Source: Norana najaformis (lineage: Eukaryota > Annelida > Clitellata > Crassiclitellata > Hormogastridae). Taken from it: a stretch of 64,000 nucleotides of DNA. The stretch lies in assembly GCA_964023275.1 (NCBI GenBank), contig OZ029915.1, forward strand, positions 18,949,775-19,013,774. Direction: 5' to 3'. A program made the position numbers and the translations under genes. This document shows positions 1 to 12,837 of this stretch, piece after piece. The first letter of the stretch is position 1, and every line of letters starts with the position of its first letter. The notes beneath the pieces are model-generated. The model saw only the letters and a program-made list of their open reading frames with translations, was not told where the DNA came from and ran no database searches.

Positions 1-779
1 TCAGATCCGGTCCAGCTCGATCAGGGAGGCGATCCGCCTAGGTTTGTCGTCGGGTGATCCAGTGCACCGAATGAAGACAGATCCACCCGCCGTCCAAGTC
101 GCAGAGATCTTCTCCCTTAGCATGGATCTGGTACGAGCAAAGATGAGAGCATTCTTCTTCGTCAGGTGTTCGCTATAAAAATCGATGCTGAGACAGGGCT
201 TGCAGATGATCCACGTAATGAAGTTTTGGCAGCAAAAACCAGATTTCTCGCCCTTCTAGTAGTAAATCGAACAATAATTGGTCGATGCTTGTCCTTCTTT
301 CCACGTGGGATTCGGTGAGTAGTAGATATGTCATGTTCGCTAATCTCCAGTTCCGAACGACCCCGGCATAGATCAAGGACACTTTTGACAGTTTCCTGAT
401 TAGACTTGGCAGATGTTTGTTGAGAAATGGACGAAACAGATGAGGCTTCAGCGTAACCTGATTCCGGCAAACCGTGAATTATAAGATTGTCCATCCTCGA
501 GTAGTTTTCAATGTCGTCGACTCGAAGTTTGAGAGCATTATTTTCATTTTCCAAAGCGCCAACTCTGTCATTTAAGGCGCACAAACGTGTCGATACATCA
601 TTGGTTATTTTTTCGACAAGACGTTCAAGAGAATGTGTAAAGTTGTCTGCAAGCTTGGTAAATAATTGTTCGAACATAGGGGAGAGGCTTGAAGATAGGC
701 GGGAAACCAACGCGTTAATAACGCGGTCATCCAGGACCGAGTCCACAATGTCTTCCGTTTTCGTTGATTTTTTCGACAT
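1..779 (-). pseudogene. LINE ORF1-type protein, frameshifted
   Basis: The reading frame starting at 779 has a predicted coiled coil (about residues 30-95, alternating hydrophobics and charges), then an RRM-like core (ENYSRMDNLIIHGLPE; HRIPRGKKDKHRPIIVRF) and ends early near 162. In another frame, from about 178 to a stop at 1-3, the typical C-terminal domain continues (EHLTKKNALIFARTR; KISATWTAGG; VFIRCTG). One frameshift near 165-180 therefore splits an otherwise full-length ORF1 protein, the RNA-binding chaperone of a non-LTR retrotransposon. The order coiled coil, RRM, CTD is that of the L1/Transposase_22 ORF1 type, which several LINE clades use, so I do not assign a clade. The reverse transcriptase ORF would lie left of the window. 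Confidence 0.85.
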
Positions 780-1006
780 TATTAAGGTTGAAAGTTAGAC
801 ATATACCAACCAAACATCACCGACGGTGAAAAACTAGAAAATACTCCGTTATTCCATCAGTTATGATAACTCCTAGCTTCAAAAATTCAATTTTACAAGA
901 TATATCCGCCCACCCGACCTGTCAACCAACCGCCATCTTGACATATATCTTGGACATTACTGGACTTGCATAAACAGTTTATGGTTTAAATGTAGTTCAA
1001 TAACAT

Positions 1007-1527
1007 ATTCTAGAAGGACGTTGCTAGGGGACCTCAAGGAGGTCGCCTAAACTGGAATACTAGAGGACCTCAAGGAGTTTGCCTAAACTGATATACTAGG
1101 GCGTCAGTGTGAATTTGAATATGAACTTAATTTTTTTTATAAATGCCGTATGGGTCAGAATCTAACCCTAACTCTAACCCTAAACCCTAACCCTAAACCT
1201 AACCCATTTTACGGCCGATTTTTCGCGTCCTGTGCAACCACATTGAGAAACATTTACAGTTGGTCAAAGTCAGGAAAAGGACAGTTTGGATCTATTATTT
1301 TGTCACCGAGCATAATGATGCTGTTCGTATGTTTGCGTTGCAGTTTGTAACTCTTTAATTTCAAACAAAAAGTTCATCCCAACAGAAAACTCAGATTCTA
1401 CGTCCGCAGTCATTTTGACTGTCTAAAACGAATCACGCGAGTCTGCGAGATCTCGCGCACTTGAGGCTCCCTAGTCCGCGCAATTACGGGGCCTCCTTGA
1501 GGTCCCCTAGACACTTTGATTCTAGAA
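1007..1527. mobile_element. Small inverted-repeat element (MITE-like)
   Basis: A 19-bp sequence starting CTAGGGGACCTCAAGG at 1024-1042 has a perfect reverse complement at 1492-1510. The left arm is duplicated in direct orientation (1024-1059 and about 1060-1095, each ending CCTAAACTGrwATA). The 9-bp word ATTCTAGAA occurs on both sides (1007-1015 and 1519-1527) and could be a target duplication, but it is palindromic and the 8 bp between it and each arm do not match, so the exact boundary is uncertain. There is no coding capacity. Confidence 0.45.
1161..1205. repeat. Interstitial telomere-like (CCCTAA)n tract
   Basis: Imperfect copies of CCCTAA with CTCTAA, CCCTAAA and CCTAA variants, about 45 bp. 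This is the common metazoan telomere unit on the C-rich strand. It lies inside the small inverted-repeat element. Confidence 0.75.
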
Positions 1528-4300
1528 TTAAAATAGTTTAAGAATAATAGGACATTGCATGAATAATTAATAAATTGGGACAGAAGATTCTACAAATGAA
1601 TATTGTCTAGGACATCTTCTGAACATCTTACGAACGATGAGCACAAAAATGATGTATGGAATTGCGTAGAAGATTTGTTAGCGAAAAAAAGACTGAAAGA
1701 CTGGTGCATGTTGACAAGTGGACTGATGAAGCGGCAAAGGGCCCAAGGGCAAGAAACAGATGAATGGATATATATATAGCATTACGCAGAAGAGATGAGT
1801 TGACTGCTTTTGAGTAAATATTAAGGGAAATATGAATGGACATGTACGTAAGAATGGCCAGAGGGTAATTCGCGTTGCGCTTGGAATGAACATAGCAAAC
1901 ATAAACAAGTCCATTTAGACCAAAGAAGAAATCAAAAGTGTATATACAGAAAATCCAAGAGAGTCAGGACTTACACTCAGAGAACGTCAACGCCAACAAC
2001 AGAGGAATTCGCTATCAAGAGACGTTGCAACGAACGAGACACGACATATCTTCTCTAAGACCTCAGTTAAGCCGTCAGTCTGAGAGCTTAATTAGAAAGG
2101 CTGCGTAGAAAGGCAAATTATTATGCTGTATTTACTTTTGTAAATAAATTTCTATTGAAAATAAGGCAATAAAGAGGTCATATTGGCGACTTTTACATCG
2201 AACCAGTCGCCTATAGAGTCCAAAGAAACGCTGAGCAACAAACAGCAACCAATCAATGTCACGGCGACCCAACACATGTTTTTGATTGATCAATATAAAA
2301 CATAATATACAATATAAAACAATCCTGAAACATTAAAGCTGGCTACTGTTGCATGCTGGTTAGCCTACCTTAGAATAAGTTACAATACAGTTTCATATGT
2401 TATTATAATAAGTTATTTAACTTTTTAATGATATACCTGCAAAAAAGTCACGTATAATTATATAATATAATAAGAGCACCATGTACATAGCATCCTAAGA
2501 ATCTGTCAAACGTGCAGCTTTGAAACGCTGCGTCACCTTCGTCTCAGATTTTATGACCTTAGAAATAAGCTGAAATTTGACTTCATGCAAAGATTTTTTC
2601 ATTTATGCCTATATTACATGACGTTACATTGCACTGACGTAACATCTGCCTCTGATTCTTAAGAAAAAAAGACAAAATCCTATCGCATTACATTTCATCA
2701 CATCAATTCATTTTAGGCTTATATCACGCTACATTATCCATCATCACATTGAAGCACATTACCTCGCACTGAATAGCATTTCATCACAAATACGCGGTCG
2801 TCCTTGCAAGAAGATAGTCTGGCTTTTTGGAAACTTACAAACGTATGACTGTAGGTGAAAGTGCCTTTACTCAGTTACCAGACAACATGTTTATATCTAC
2901 GAGTGTATTACTCACATTGACCGAATTAAGAATTTAATTTGTTCTTCGATATAAGTCTAACTGTTTATTAGTTACCTGAAGATCTTCGAAACACAATCCA
3001 CCGGATCACACCAAGACTGCGCTGTACACAAATCCATAGATCGTATATAAGAAGTCGCATTCGGAGAAGCGATTTCAAAAGAATATTAATTTTCTGTTCA
3101 CAGTGTGGCCGCATAGATTTATCTCCTGATGATCTTCTTATGATATGCATCTTCTAGTAATCTTAACTTACATGCAAAAAGCGAACTCATGTGAACTGAT
3201 ATTGCGATGTCATTGATTTTGGTGTAGGTATGTGTACGTCAATGGACGAAACAATTGTTCTGCTTACGTATGAGTTAACTGCACTTGACTCAAGTGTTTC
3301 GGAACTCCTGGGTTTCACAGTTGTTGGGGTAGACCTGGTTTTGATAAACAATCTGCGAATTTGAACCTTGTGCAATGTGATTGTAATTGCAGAAGCGCTA
3401 CTTCAACAAACTGTAACATCGCTTCCAAACCGATGAAACCAATCCGCAAGAAATAATTCAAGAAACCTACCAAATGGTTGTTCAAAATGAATGCATCGTG
3501 GTGTTTCATTCTGGGATGGAGTATTATTTTGCAAAAACCTTAGGATAATGACAATCACTTAATAATCAACAAGATAGCGTGAAACCTTTCAAATAAGGTA
3601 CGATAAGCTAAAATTGTTAGAGCTTGGAAAATAAGGAACTCTTATGAACAACTAAACAGGCAAGATACGTGAAAAGGGTGCAACTCAATATTGATTTCAT
3701 TCGGTTGGGAAGATAGTTCACAGGAAGCTTTCCTTTAATACCCAAAATTTGATCTAAGTGCATGCAATATTATATGTTGGTTGGTGTCGTTAACGGTGCC
3801 ACCGGTAATCCGATCGCTCCACAAATTTTTACTGGCAAAGCTCGATAGTGTAACCAGTCTGGCCTGATTTCAAGTCAACCGGTTGACGAATTTTGGACAT
3901 AGAGAAGGTTAAGGCTTCGGTTTTCTGTTTCAAATATTCTTAGTAAACCCAGCTGCAATACCATGCAGCCTGTGAGGGCCCCGCATTCGAAGTCCTGTTC
4001 AGAAGTCTCTTGATCACACTTCTCATATTCTGCTGCTTGGAGAAATCGGAGTGGGACTGGGTCAGGTAGCCGTCAATGGACACAAGCCATCCTCTTCCGC
4101 TCTTGTCCTTGAGTTCCTTGATTTGCTGTTGCCGGACCGAATCCAAGATTTTCCGGTCAATAGGGACATGTAATTTCGGGTTGTGCAAGTCGCTAGCGGA
4201 CGACAGGAATGGGAATTTTAAAAGCACAGGTGTTTAGTTTTCCACAAACAGCGACCGCTTTATGACGGTCTCCAATAATCCACACATTTATCCGAAACAT
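1528..4300. other. Unassigned DNA without a convincing gene
   Basis: AT-rich with only short open frames. At 2590-2800 it holds degenerate tandem words of the kind CATTACATCACATT. A 95-codon open frame on the - strand at 3940-4227 (containing GRGWLVSIDGYLTQSHSD) has a protein-like composition but matches no family I recognise and has no clear splice context; I do not call it a gene. Confidence 0.5.
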
Positions 4301-4372
4301 TCCTAAATGTCCGAGGGAAATTCAGAAATGTCGCCAAAGCCTGGTGTCCGGCTATGGGGTCTGCAATACTGT

Positions 4373-4565
4373 CACCTGGCCTGGATAGCTGCACGCGTAC
4401 GTGAAGGCGCCTCTGAGCCTCAGGATGGCGGTTCGTGTCCCGGTCGTGACTTATTTAAGAGATTTGATTCTCGGGCTAGCACGGTCCAAACACGGGAACC
4501 TTAAATGACGTGGCACCCATTCAAACAGGCATCGGCGGTGAAGATCTCACCCGAACAGGGACGAG
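4373..4565 (+). mobile_element. tRNA-derived SINE, left part (split by the transposon)
   Basis: It contains a pol III box A-like stretch (GGATAGCTGCACGCG) and a box B (GGTTCGTGTCC), followed by a body (cggtcgtgacttatttaagagattt, ggcacccattcaaac, gatctcaccc) also found at 32858-33102 and, inverted, at 47125-47262. The sequence stops at GACGAG (4560-4565) and resumes after the transposon at 14987. Confidence 0.7.
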
Positions 4566-5031
4566 AGTAGTAGTATACATGGGCCGCTTCTGGCCCACCC
4601 TCAAAACAAGGGTCACTTCTGGCCCACACTCAAAACAAGGATCACTTCTGGCCCACCTCCAAAACAAGGGCCGCTTCTGGCCCACCTCCAAAACAAGGAC
4701 AGGTTTAAACTCACATCAAAACAAGGGCGGGTTTGAACTCACCTCGAAACAAGGTCGGGTTTAAACTCAGCTCCAAACGACCACGGATTTCATCTCCAAA
4801 AGTTCATTTATAATAAAAATAAATGCGATTTAATAGAATAATTTAATAAAAGATCGACTGTCAATGCTTAAATATACTAAGTTTTATTATAATCGGTATA
4901 TAGCGGAATAAAAATGATAAATATATAAATGATACCGCATGACATTGCTTAAATATATTAAGTTTTATTATAAGTGGTATATAGCGCGGTAAACGCGATA
5001 AATATAAAGGGTCTATAAATGTAATTAGATT
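4566..5031. repeat. Left terminal inverted repeat
   Basis: Pairs with 14402-14986. The outer part is a minisatellite (unit about 29 bp, key words CTTCTGGCCCAC and CAAAACAAGGG, to about 4770), then two GGTTTAAACTCA-type units, then an AT-rich stretch in which a segment of about 100 bp (AAATATACTAAGTTTTATTA) occurs twice. The inner limit is the shared word CTATAAATGTAATTAGA at about 5015-5031. Confidence 0.85.
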
Positions 5032-6009
5032 GAAGAATGGATTTTCTATATATTATTGTTCCGAAGCGATGACGCATTCGTTTGCACGATCTCGATATAT
5101 ACTCGCATTCACGATATAAATTTGATTGCAGGCATAAACTGACGCGTTGACATTATTACCATAACGGAGCTATGGAAGTATTTAGATTGGATTTGGAATG
5201 ACAGGGAAGAAGGAATTGAATTCCATTAGATTTAAAGTTGTAAGATATTACAGTATTGAAGCTTCATTGGCTAAGAATTGTATTTCTTAAGCTTTAAGTT
5301 TTATAGATTTTAGTTTACAAATTCTATACTCTCTAGATTTTAACCAATTTTGATCCTCTTTCTAACAAGAAGAATAAAGAAAGAAGAAGAAGGAGGAATC
5401 TGATAGAAGAGATGAATATAGTTTTTCATGAATTTAAACTATACTCTCGTCTCCACGCGATTTGAGATACTCTCAGTATCCATTCTAACGATATATCTTC
5501 GTATTACGAGTCTTTTCAATCGTACAATTTTACCATTCTTGAGCTTTATAAGAGTTCCGCCAATATACGAATCAAAGTTTTACATTCTGTTGCCTTCTTT
5601 GCGTGAATTGTTCTCTACAAGATTTACTCATTTTAGTTCGTTTCTGCATCTCCTATCTTTATCGTGCTGACTGTACGCATCAATAATTCTTCTTTTCCGA
5701 CTTCTTATCTTGTCTTGAGGTCTTGTACATTATGATAAAGATGCGCTAGAAGTCTTTTGAGTAGATTAGCTTATAATCGAATATGGAAGACCTTCCAATA
5801 GCAGAGAAAGGAGCAAGTATAGGCGATGGCTAACGGAAACTTATATAATTACAAATGAATAACAAGAACGTGTTCAAACTGTGATGTTATTAGCATCAGA
5901 AATGTAAAAATAAGCATATATTACTCGAGAAACAGCAACGTTGACTAATTTAACGTTGACAAACTAAACAGTCTACAAGTTAATAACAGACAAACGCGAA
6001 TACTAAAGA
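5032..6009. other. Transposon left interior, no recognisable gene
   Basis: AT-rich DNA between the left terminal repeat and the end of the polymerase gene. An 80-codon open frame at 5428-5670 (+) is rich in Phe, Leu and Ser as expected from its base composition and resembles nothing I know. Confidence 0.5.
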
Positions 6010-6149
6010 TTAAGCAGCATCAACTGGTATATGCACGTGTCCGTAGGCTAAAGAGTCGATGCTGTTAAGCAGAAAACGCTTATCGTCGAAAGGCGAAAGA
6101 GCCGTTTTACGAATCTCTATAGTGTGCAAATCGTGTTTACGACTGCGAA

Positions 6150-6183
6150 TGTAGGTTGTTCGTCGATGTAGGTTGTTCGTCGA
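6150..6183. repeat. 17-bp tandem duplication
   Basis: TGTAGGTTGTTCGTCGA occurs twice back to back (6150-6166, 6167-6183) near the 3' end of the polymerase frame, where the reading frame is lost; it is at least one of the causes. Confidence 0.85.
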
Positions 6184-9100
6184 ACAGACAACTCTTATAA
6201 TGTTCGTGACGAATATTTTTCTTCACAAACGATTTCTTAATACCTTTTGCAGTTTTCTTTTCCTTATTGTTGGGAAGCAACAGGCTATACATTTTTGAGC
6301 GCAAGCCTACAAATTCGATTGGAGGCATGGAATTGGTTTCGTCTTTAAATTTACCAATTACTTTAGCGTTATTGCGGCTGTAAAGAATGTGATCGGGAGG
6401 ATAATCCGACGTATCGTAATGCTCAATATGATTTCTCATATCGGAATAGACATCGTCCGTGCGAATATGATAGCACAAACTATCGGTATCCGTAAACAAC
6501 AATTTTGCTCTTTCGCCGTAAGCGTTCAATATATGTTCGTAATGAAAACTGTACATTTGTAATTTTGAAATATCCAAAATAGACATGCCAACGTGTACGG
6601 GTTTATTTTGAAAGATTGAAGACTTGGTTAACTGAATAACCGTTACAACTTTGTTTATAATGTGAAACGCCATAAAAGTCGGACGCGCGATATAGCGCTT
6701 TGCCGATCTTTCATTGGTAACGATGCGCACGTTCAGATGATGGCGCGTCTGTCTGCTTTTCCGGAGCAGACAGTCGTTATGCTTAACGTGTAGTTCTTGC
6801 GGGTATTCTAAATCTACTTCCAGAATAAAGCCCTCTACGTCGTCAGCCGATTTCGATTCCAAGTCAAAATATTAAATTTCGTCGGGATCCAAAAACCTAA
6901 ATTTCCCCGTAGGTAAAGGTTCGCTCATGGCAAATCCGTACAAATTGTTACAGTCGAGATATAAAATGTAACTGTTTTCCACATTTCTATCGTAATCGTC
7001 CCTCAGATACGGATTGTTAGCTCTGGCATAGCGATTGCTAATCATGGAGACACCGCCGCGCAAGCCCTTTTCGATGAACAGAAATTGATCGGGATCGGTT
7101 AAGAGTTCCGGCGATACCTTTGTCATTTTGAGGCAGGCGTCAAAGCTCAGGCCAGGGCTAGAAAAGTAATGCAGCGGGTCTAACTCGTAGTTAGACATCG
7201 TCATCTTTCTAAATTCCTCAAAAACATCTGCGAGAAATATATCGTCAGTTTTAACGTATAAATCGTGATAATCGCGAAGAGATTGCATTTCAAATTTATG
7301 CCAAACAGACTGGGCATGCGCGTAGTCGTCGCCGCCGATATTTTCGTCGGTGAGGTTGCTAAAGAATTCAGGTTTTGCTGGTAAAGAAGTTTCAGTCATT
7401 TTGGTTTCGGAATTCATATATTCGTATGGATACACGCCTTTGCGTAAAAGTAACTTAAATTGCTCATCGTCGTTGTAATGACGGCGCAAGTGCTTAAAAT
7501 TTGAATCTCAATCTTTTGCTAAATTATTCACCAAAACGTCTAAACTACAATTTAGAAATTGCAGCGAATCCAAAAAGCGAAGACTGTCAATTTCAAATGC
7601 CAAATACTTTTCCATATTTGTAGCAATAACGAATATCTCGTGTGGCGCGTATTCGCGTGTTAAGTGTTTCACTATCAAGTGCGAATCGTATCCTTTCAAA
7701 TTATGGAAAACAATTGGTATTAGGAAGTTTTTCGATTTTGTAGGTTTTCGAAATTTCAGTTGTAGATTACAGTTTGAACAAACGGCCTCTAAAAAGTTAC
7801 CCGTCACATGGCAGTGATGTCTGACTTTATTTTTGCTATTCAAAGCAGTATCGCAAGAAGGACATTTTTTACAGGAATTATAAGTTTCCTGTTCCAGCGT
7901 CGTTAGGGGTCTCATTTTCACGTTCAACGATAAAAATGCCGTTAATTCTCTCCTGTTCGTTCTTTATATGATTAAAAAATGCATCCATCACGTTATCTCC
8001 GCTATACACGAAAGCTTCTTGGTTGTTATAGCGTTCAAAACATGAGACCGTCAAGCAGCAAAATCCGCTCGGTGTATGATTATCGCAAATTTTTGTCGAA
8101 TTTCCAATGGATACGTCTGTTTTCTGTAAGAAACATTCGAAATATGCGTAAATTACAAATGGAATGGCCATTTGGTTTCGAATATTGGTAAATTTTAAAA
8201 TCCGATTACTCGAAGACGGATACTTAACCGCTTGACGTCCGTGACGTCCGCATTCCCGCATATGAGCCATTTTGACGTGTTCGTATTTGAAACAGTGCAG
8301 CAATACGGACAAGGAAAGATCTTATGTTTGCGAGAATTTCGCCTCGCCAAAAGAGCTCAAAGATTGCGAATTACAATATAATGTCGTTTTCCCCATTGCT
8401 CAGCAGCAACAAATTAACTATGTGCTCTCTATCTCTGTGGGGTGAAACATACAGCGGTACAAAATTTTTATCCTCGTCGTTTGTATATATTACATTTATA
8501 CTGAATTCTACGTTATTTGCTTCAAACATTGGAATTTGACCAATATCTAAAGGAAATTTTAAATTATCTACATTTAGCTCGTTTAAGAAAGGACGATAAT
8601 GGCCTACTCGTTGTGGATTATTTTTGAATGAGCGAGAAACGGCGAGAACGCTATACAGAAAGCAGTAATCATCCTTATCGTTTACAATGTTTAAAGTCGC
8701 CTTCTTCTTGGCTATCCAAGTAGGTGTGGGTATAAACGACGATCCTCCTATAGGATCGTACGCTGCTGTACATAATTGCAGGTCGGCTACTCCGTCGACT
8801 CGCCATCCGAGCCCTCTGTCACGAAAGAGTCTATTAGCGTTCCAAACCTCGTATTAGCAGCTGCGAGCTGCTCTGCGAGTTGAAATGAATTTATCAGGAT
8901 GGCATTTTCCGATTTAAAGTACCCAGTGGGGGATGCGTCTCCTTCGGGACTCTCGCGCTGGAATTTGACATCCATTGTTATGTACCATTTGATGGGTCTA
9001 AAAAATCAATTACGAGCAGAAATTGTTTGATTAGTAATCGATCTATACCGATCCGATGAATGATAATGATGCATGGGAATGCACGTATTTGATTTATGTG

Positions 9101-9984
9101 AGTATGAAAACGACGATTTCCTAAAGCTGAACCAAAATATCAACTAAAGTATACCCACCCCTGATCGCTCAGGCAATTTTCTAGAGTCTCTCTAAAAGCA
9201 TGATCCAAACTTTGCAACATCGGATGAGGATCGATCACGTTCGGATCGAATGGAGTGTCTTGCTTTACGAAGGTGCTTTTGGATTGAAGATTTAAGATGA
9301 AGCTTCGACTGCTTCCTATCGCACGTCTTGCACCAGTCTTTGTCCGACGTGAAAAAGCGAGCCTGTAGTCGAGCAAGACATTTCGAACATTCTTTTTGAT
9401 TCGTACACGTATCACACATTCCATCGCTGGACAACGACTTTTCCCTGTAGGCCGAACAAGATCTACACTTGTCACCCTTACCGTTATCTAAACAAAAATT
9501 AAATTACTTACTCGTTAGAATTGCACTCTTATAAATATGCAAAGCGAGCTATTGGGGAACATATGTATACGTATATGTACGAATGATTATTTATATCGGA
9601 TTGTTAATAAAGCGAAGTAATGGACCCGCAAAGACATCGCAAACCCAATTATCTAATCGATCTAAAGAAGAGCAGTTTAACACAAATTTGATACGATTGT
9701 ATGCATGATCGTTGGATTTATACTCTACAGTGAAAATAGACGAAAATGGCCGAAATTTGAAAATGAGTTATTGATTCCATACTTCTTTTCTTGTATCGAT
9801 TTTCCTTTGATGACATTTCTTCTGATTCCACCAGTTTTCTTTTCTTTACTAACAAGAAAATGAGCGTATATATATATATTATTCGCGTATATACATTTCT
9901 ATATCAATGCTTCCGAACATAACTGTGTGAGAGAGCGAGACCGACAGATAGATTGAATGATATATAGACCGAAAGACTGAAAGG

Positions 9985-10075
9985 CGGGTAGATAGACAGA
10001 TAGATAGATAGATAGATGGATAGATAGAAAGGCAGACAGAAAGACAGACGGGCAGTTAGAGATTGAAAGAAAGAA
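9985..10075. repeat. GATA/GACA microsatellite
   Basis: Interrupted GATA, GACA and GAAA units in the polymerase intron between 9488 and 10146. Confidence 0.8.
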
Positions 10076-10940
10076 ATGATTGAAATGGAAATTTAACGAG
10101 TTATCGTAATAGCGTTACGAATATAAATTCATATACTTATACATACGCGGTTGTTTTCCACGTTCTAGCGATCTTGCCAGTTTACGTTTTGTCTCTTCCT
10201 CGGCTTCATATTGTAAAACATGTGCCATCAGTTCATCGTCCGTTACGTTGCTCAACCGATTCCATAAATCCAACAGTTGCAAATCGTTCGTTTCAATCGC
10301 GTCCTTTATAGCGTTATGATCAGAAACGTGTGCTAGAACAAACAATGTTACGAATGTGTAAAGCTTACAAGACGAATTTATTTGTATTTCATTATCGATG
10401 CTTTTGCATATAAGAGTGAGAGTAAGTTAGAACTGCGAACGGCTAACGAAGATTTTCACACAATATTGTCATAGAAATTTTCGTAATATACTTTTGAATA
10501 TCTATACAAACACGCTTGATCGGTTTCGAGTTGTAAAACGTATGCCAGCAGTTCGCTATCTGTCATATTGCTCGACTGATTCCACATTGATTCCGATTGA
10601 TGGCTTGGAGAACGCGCTGCGCAGCGATTTAATTCGGAAGCTGTTATATCGTCAGGCTCTAATTCGTATACTATAATAAAAGCGACACGATCGTTAGAGA
10701 CTGTAGGCGTAATTATCTCGCTATGCATAAACGACGCATTTTTGATTACTGGATCGAGTTAAGCGATCGTGTTTTAAGACGTTTCTAGACATTTCTATAT
10801 AGCATAAATATAATGTAGAATGATGCAGAAAGATACCAAAAAATATATATAAATCCTGTTGATATTGTAGATTTAAATAAACATGTACCATTTATAATTT
10901 ATAATCTGATGCATTAGCAATTCGTAATTTAGTCAAAGCC

Positions 10941-10992
10941 GTTGACTTCAGTAACACGCTTATCATAATGCGCAAAGCAGCAATCGATGGCT
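10941..10992 (+). repeat. Diverged copy of a dispersed ~50-bp motif
   Basis: GACTTC...TTATCATAATGC.CAA...AATCGATGG, similar to 21704-21754; the weakest of the copies listed, inside the transposon. Confidence 0.35.
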
Positions 10993-11209
10993 CTTTCTAA
11001 GCAAATATTTCTATACATATTAATAGAGATTAGAACCGTACGATCAAAAATGCTAAATCGTGTGACAATTTCGTATAGAAATACATATATTATACGATAT
11101 AAATTAAAAAATGTAAAGTAATAAATTCCTTATATCAAAAAATAAATAAAAAATAAATATATCTATAAGAAAATCGATTGTCGAACTTACACGCCGTATC
11201 CGCCTCCAT

Positions 11210-12766
11210 GACTTGATACTGGAACGATGACGATGCACGAGTCAAGGACCGAGCGATAATCAATATGGATTTATTCGTTCCGAACTGTCAATCAATTGGA
11301 TTAACCAGCCGATGTATTGTACGCTACAACGAATAGGAGTCGAGGGTCCCGAATCTGGGCCTTAGAGGTGTGCCATATCTCTAACCCGATGAAAAGGATA
11401 TCGAGTCACGTGCGTTCGAAATGTGACAGCGTGTGTGTAGGTGTATCTGTATGAACATATGCATATCCAGGTGTGTTTGTGATCGCATGACTTCTCCTAA
11501 TGGTAGGTCGGTATACAGGTGAACATTTACGTGTATAACCACACAATGCTAATTGATGCTGTGACTGTTGAATGTCGACAATGTCGATGGAGGATCAAAG
11601 AGAAAGAGAGAGAGAGACAGTTAGACAGACATGCAGACAGACAGATAGACATACAGACTGATAGACTGACAGATAGGGCGAGAGACAGATACGGAGAGAC
11701 GCAGAGATAGAGTCCAATCGATTGCGAATCATTCCTAACGAATGACAGATTGGCTCGCCCTCGTTCTCATCCACATCCTCCTCCTCCACATCTTCCTTCT
11801 TCTTCTTCTTCTTCTTCTTCTTCTTCTTCATCATCTTCTTATGCATTTTTTTTTCTCTTGCTTATTACGATTAATAGTTAAAACGAATAATTCGAGAGAC
11901 AGACGGCTGAACAGACGTAGACACAGAGGGAGGGGTAGACGTAGAGACGGACGGAGAGACTGACAAGTGCCTATTCGTAGTCTATTCGCAAATTTAAGAG
12001 ATTGTATGTATGAATGCGCGTCTGTCTGCGTGTGTATATCGTCTTTAGCTAGCCCGCTTAAACCAACTGACACAGGATAATGTAAACAAAGTCAACGCGT
12101 TTAGAATTTCCTCGTGAACGATGACCGTCTCCTGCTAATGGAAGGTTGTGGTGGATCAAAGCCGTCAACAGGCGCAAACGTCGACGATGCAAGGGGTGGG
12201 GATACCTTATTAAGTCGTTCATTCGAACGCCAATTATAATTGCAAATTTCGGAATGCAATTAAATCTTTAAATTCTATGGATGCCGTGGGCGAAAGATTA
12301 GAAATGGACGCTTGCCAATATTAATTAATGCCAGTCTTAGATAAATATATATATATAATACCCCTCGTCAAAGATATAAATTCGTAGGGCAGGCTAAACG
12401 CGCGATGTTTATATATATATAGTCATTTATTTTACGCTATACATTTCGAGTCTTAATGCGTTAGGTCAATATTTGTATCGGACGCGAATATATTAGTGTC
12501 CGTTCCGCCCTGTCGCACCCACCATATCGTTCTCAACTTAAAACTTATCCGTTTCAAAATGCATATCCTCCATAGGCTGCCTATCCATCGTGCGGGCCGT
12601 CATTCTGGATATCGATCCCATCGTAGTTTTGGCTTTGGTGCGCCGCCGGTTGATGCCTTGTGGATTAGACACTGGCGCATTAGAAGTTGCTAATTATTTA
12701 TGGATCTTGTAAAGTTGTACGAACTACGAACGCATGGGTATGTATACGAATGTAAGTCTGTTTCTC

Positions 12767-12837
<71 letters not shown>

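Larger units (their letters stand above)
6010..11209 (-). pseudogene. Protein-primed type DNA polymerase B, multi-exon, disabled
   Basis: The inferred model has exons 11209-11191 (ATG, 6 codons), 10670-10512, 10332-10147, 9487-9159 and 8997-6010, with GT/AG borders and matching phases. The first exons give an acidic N-terminus with a repeated module, then a Cys-rich exon (CxxC pairs, near 9440-9320). The last exon holds the polymerase: an ExoI-region motif (VIYAYFEC, near 8150), an EndoVII-like Cys/His motif (VRHHCHVTG, near 7810), FHNLKGYDSHL, YHDLYVKTDDIFLADVFE, palm motif A (DCNNLYGFAM, near 6940) and the FTDTDS metal site (near 6490). The C-terminal RKTALSPFDDKR lies near 6090. Defects: a frameshift in exon 4, frameshifts near 8795 and in 7900-8390, in-frame stops at about 7507 and 6872, loss of the motif B region, and a 17-bp duplication near the end. 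It is related to the PolB proteins of Polinton/adintovirus-type elements and cannot be functional. Confidence 0.85.

Noticed and set aside
7979..8539. Two + strand open frames
   Set aside because: Antisense to the polymerase gene, which has clear motifs on the - strand.
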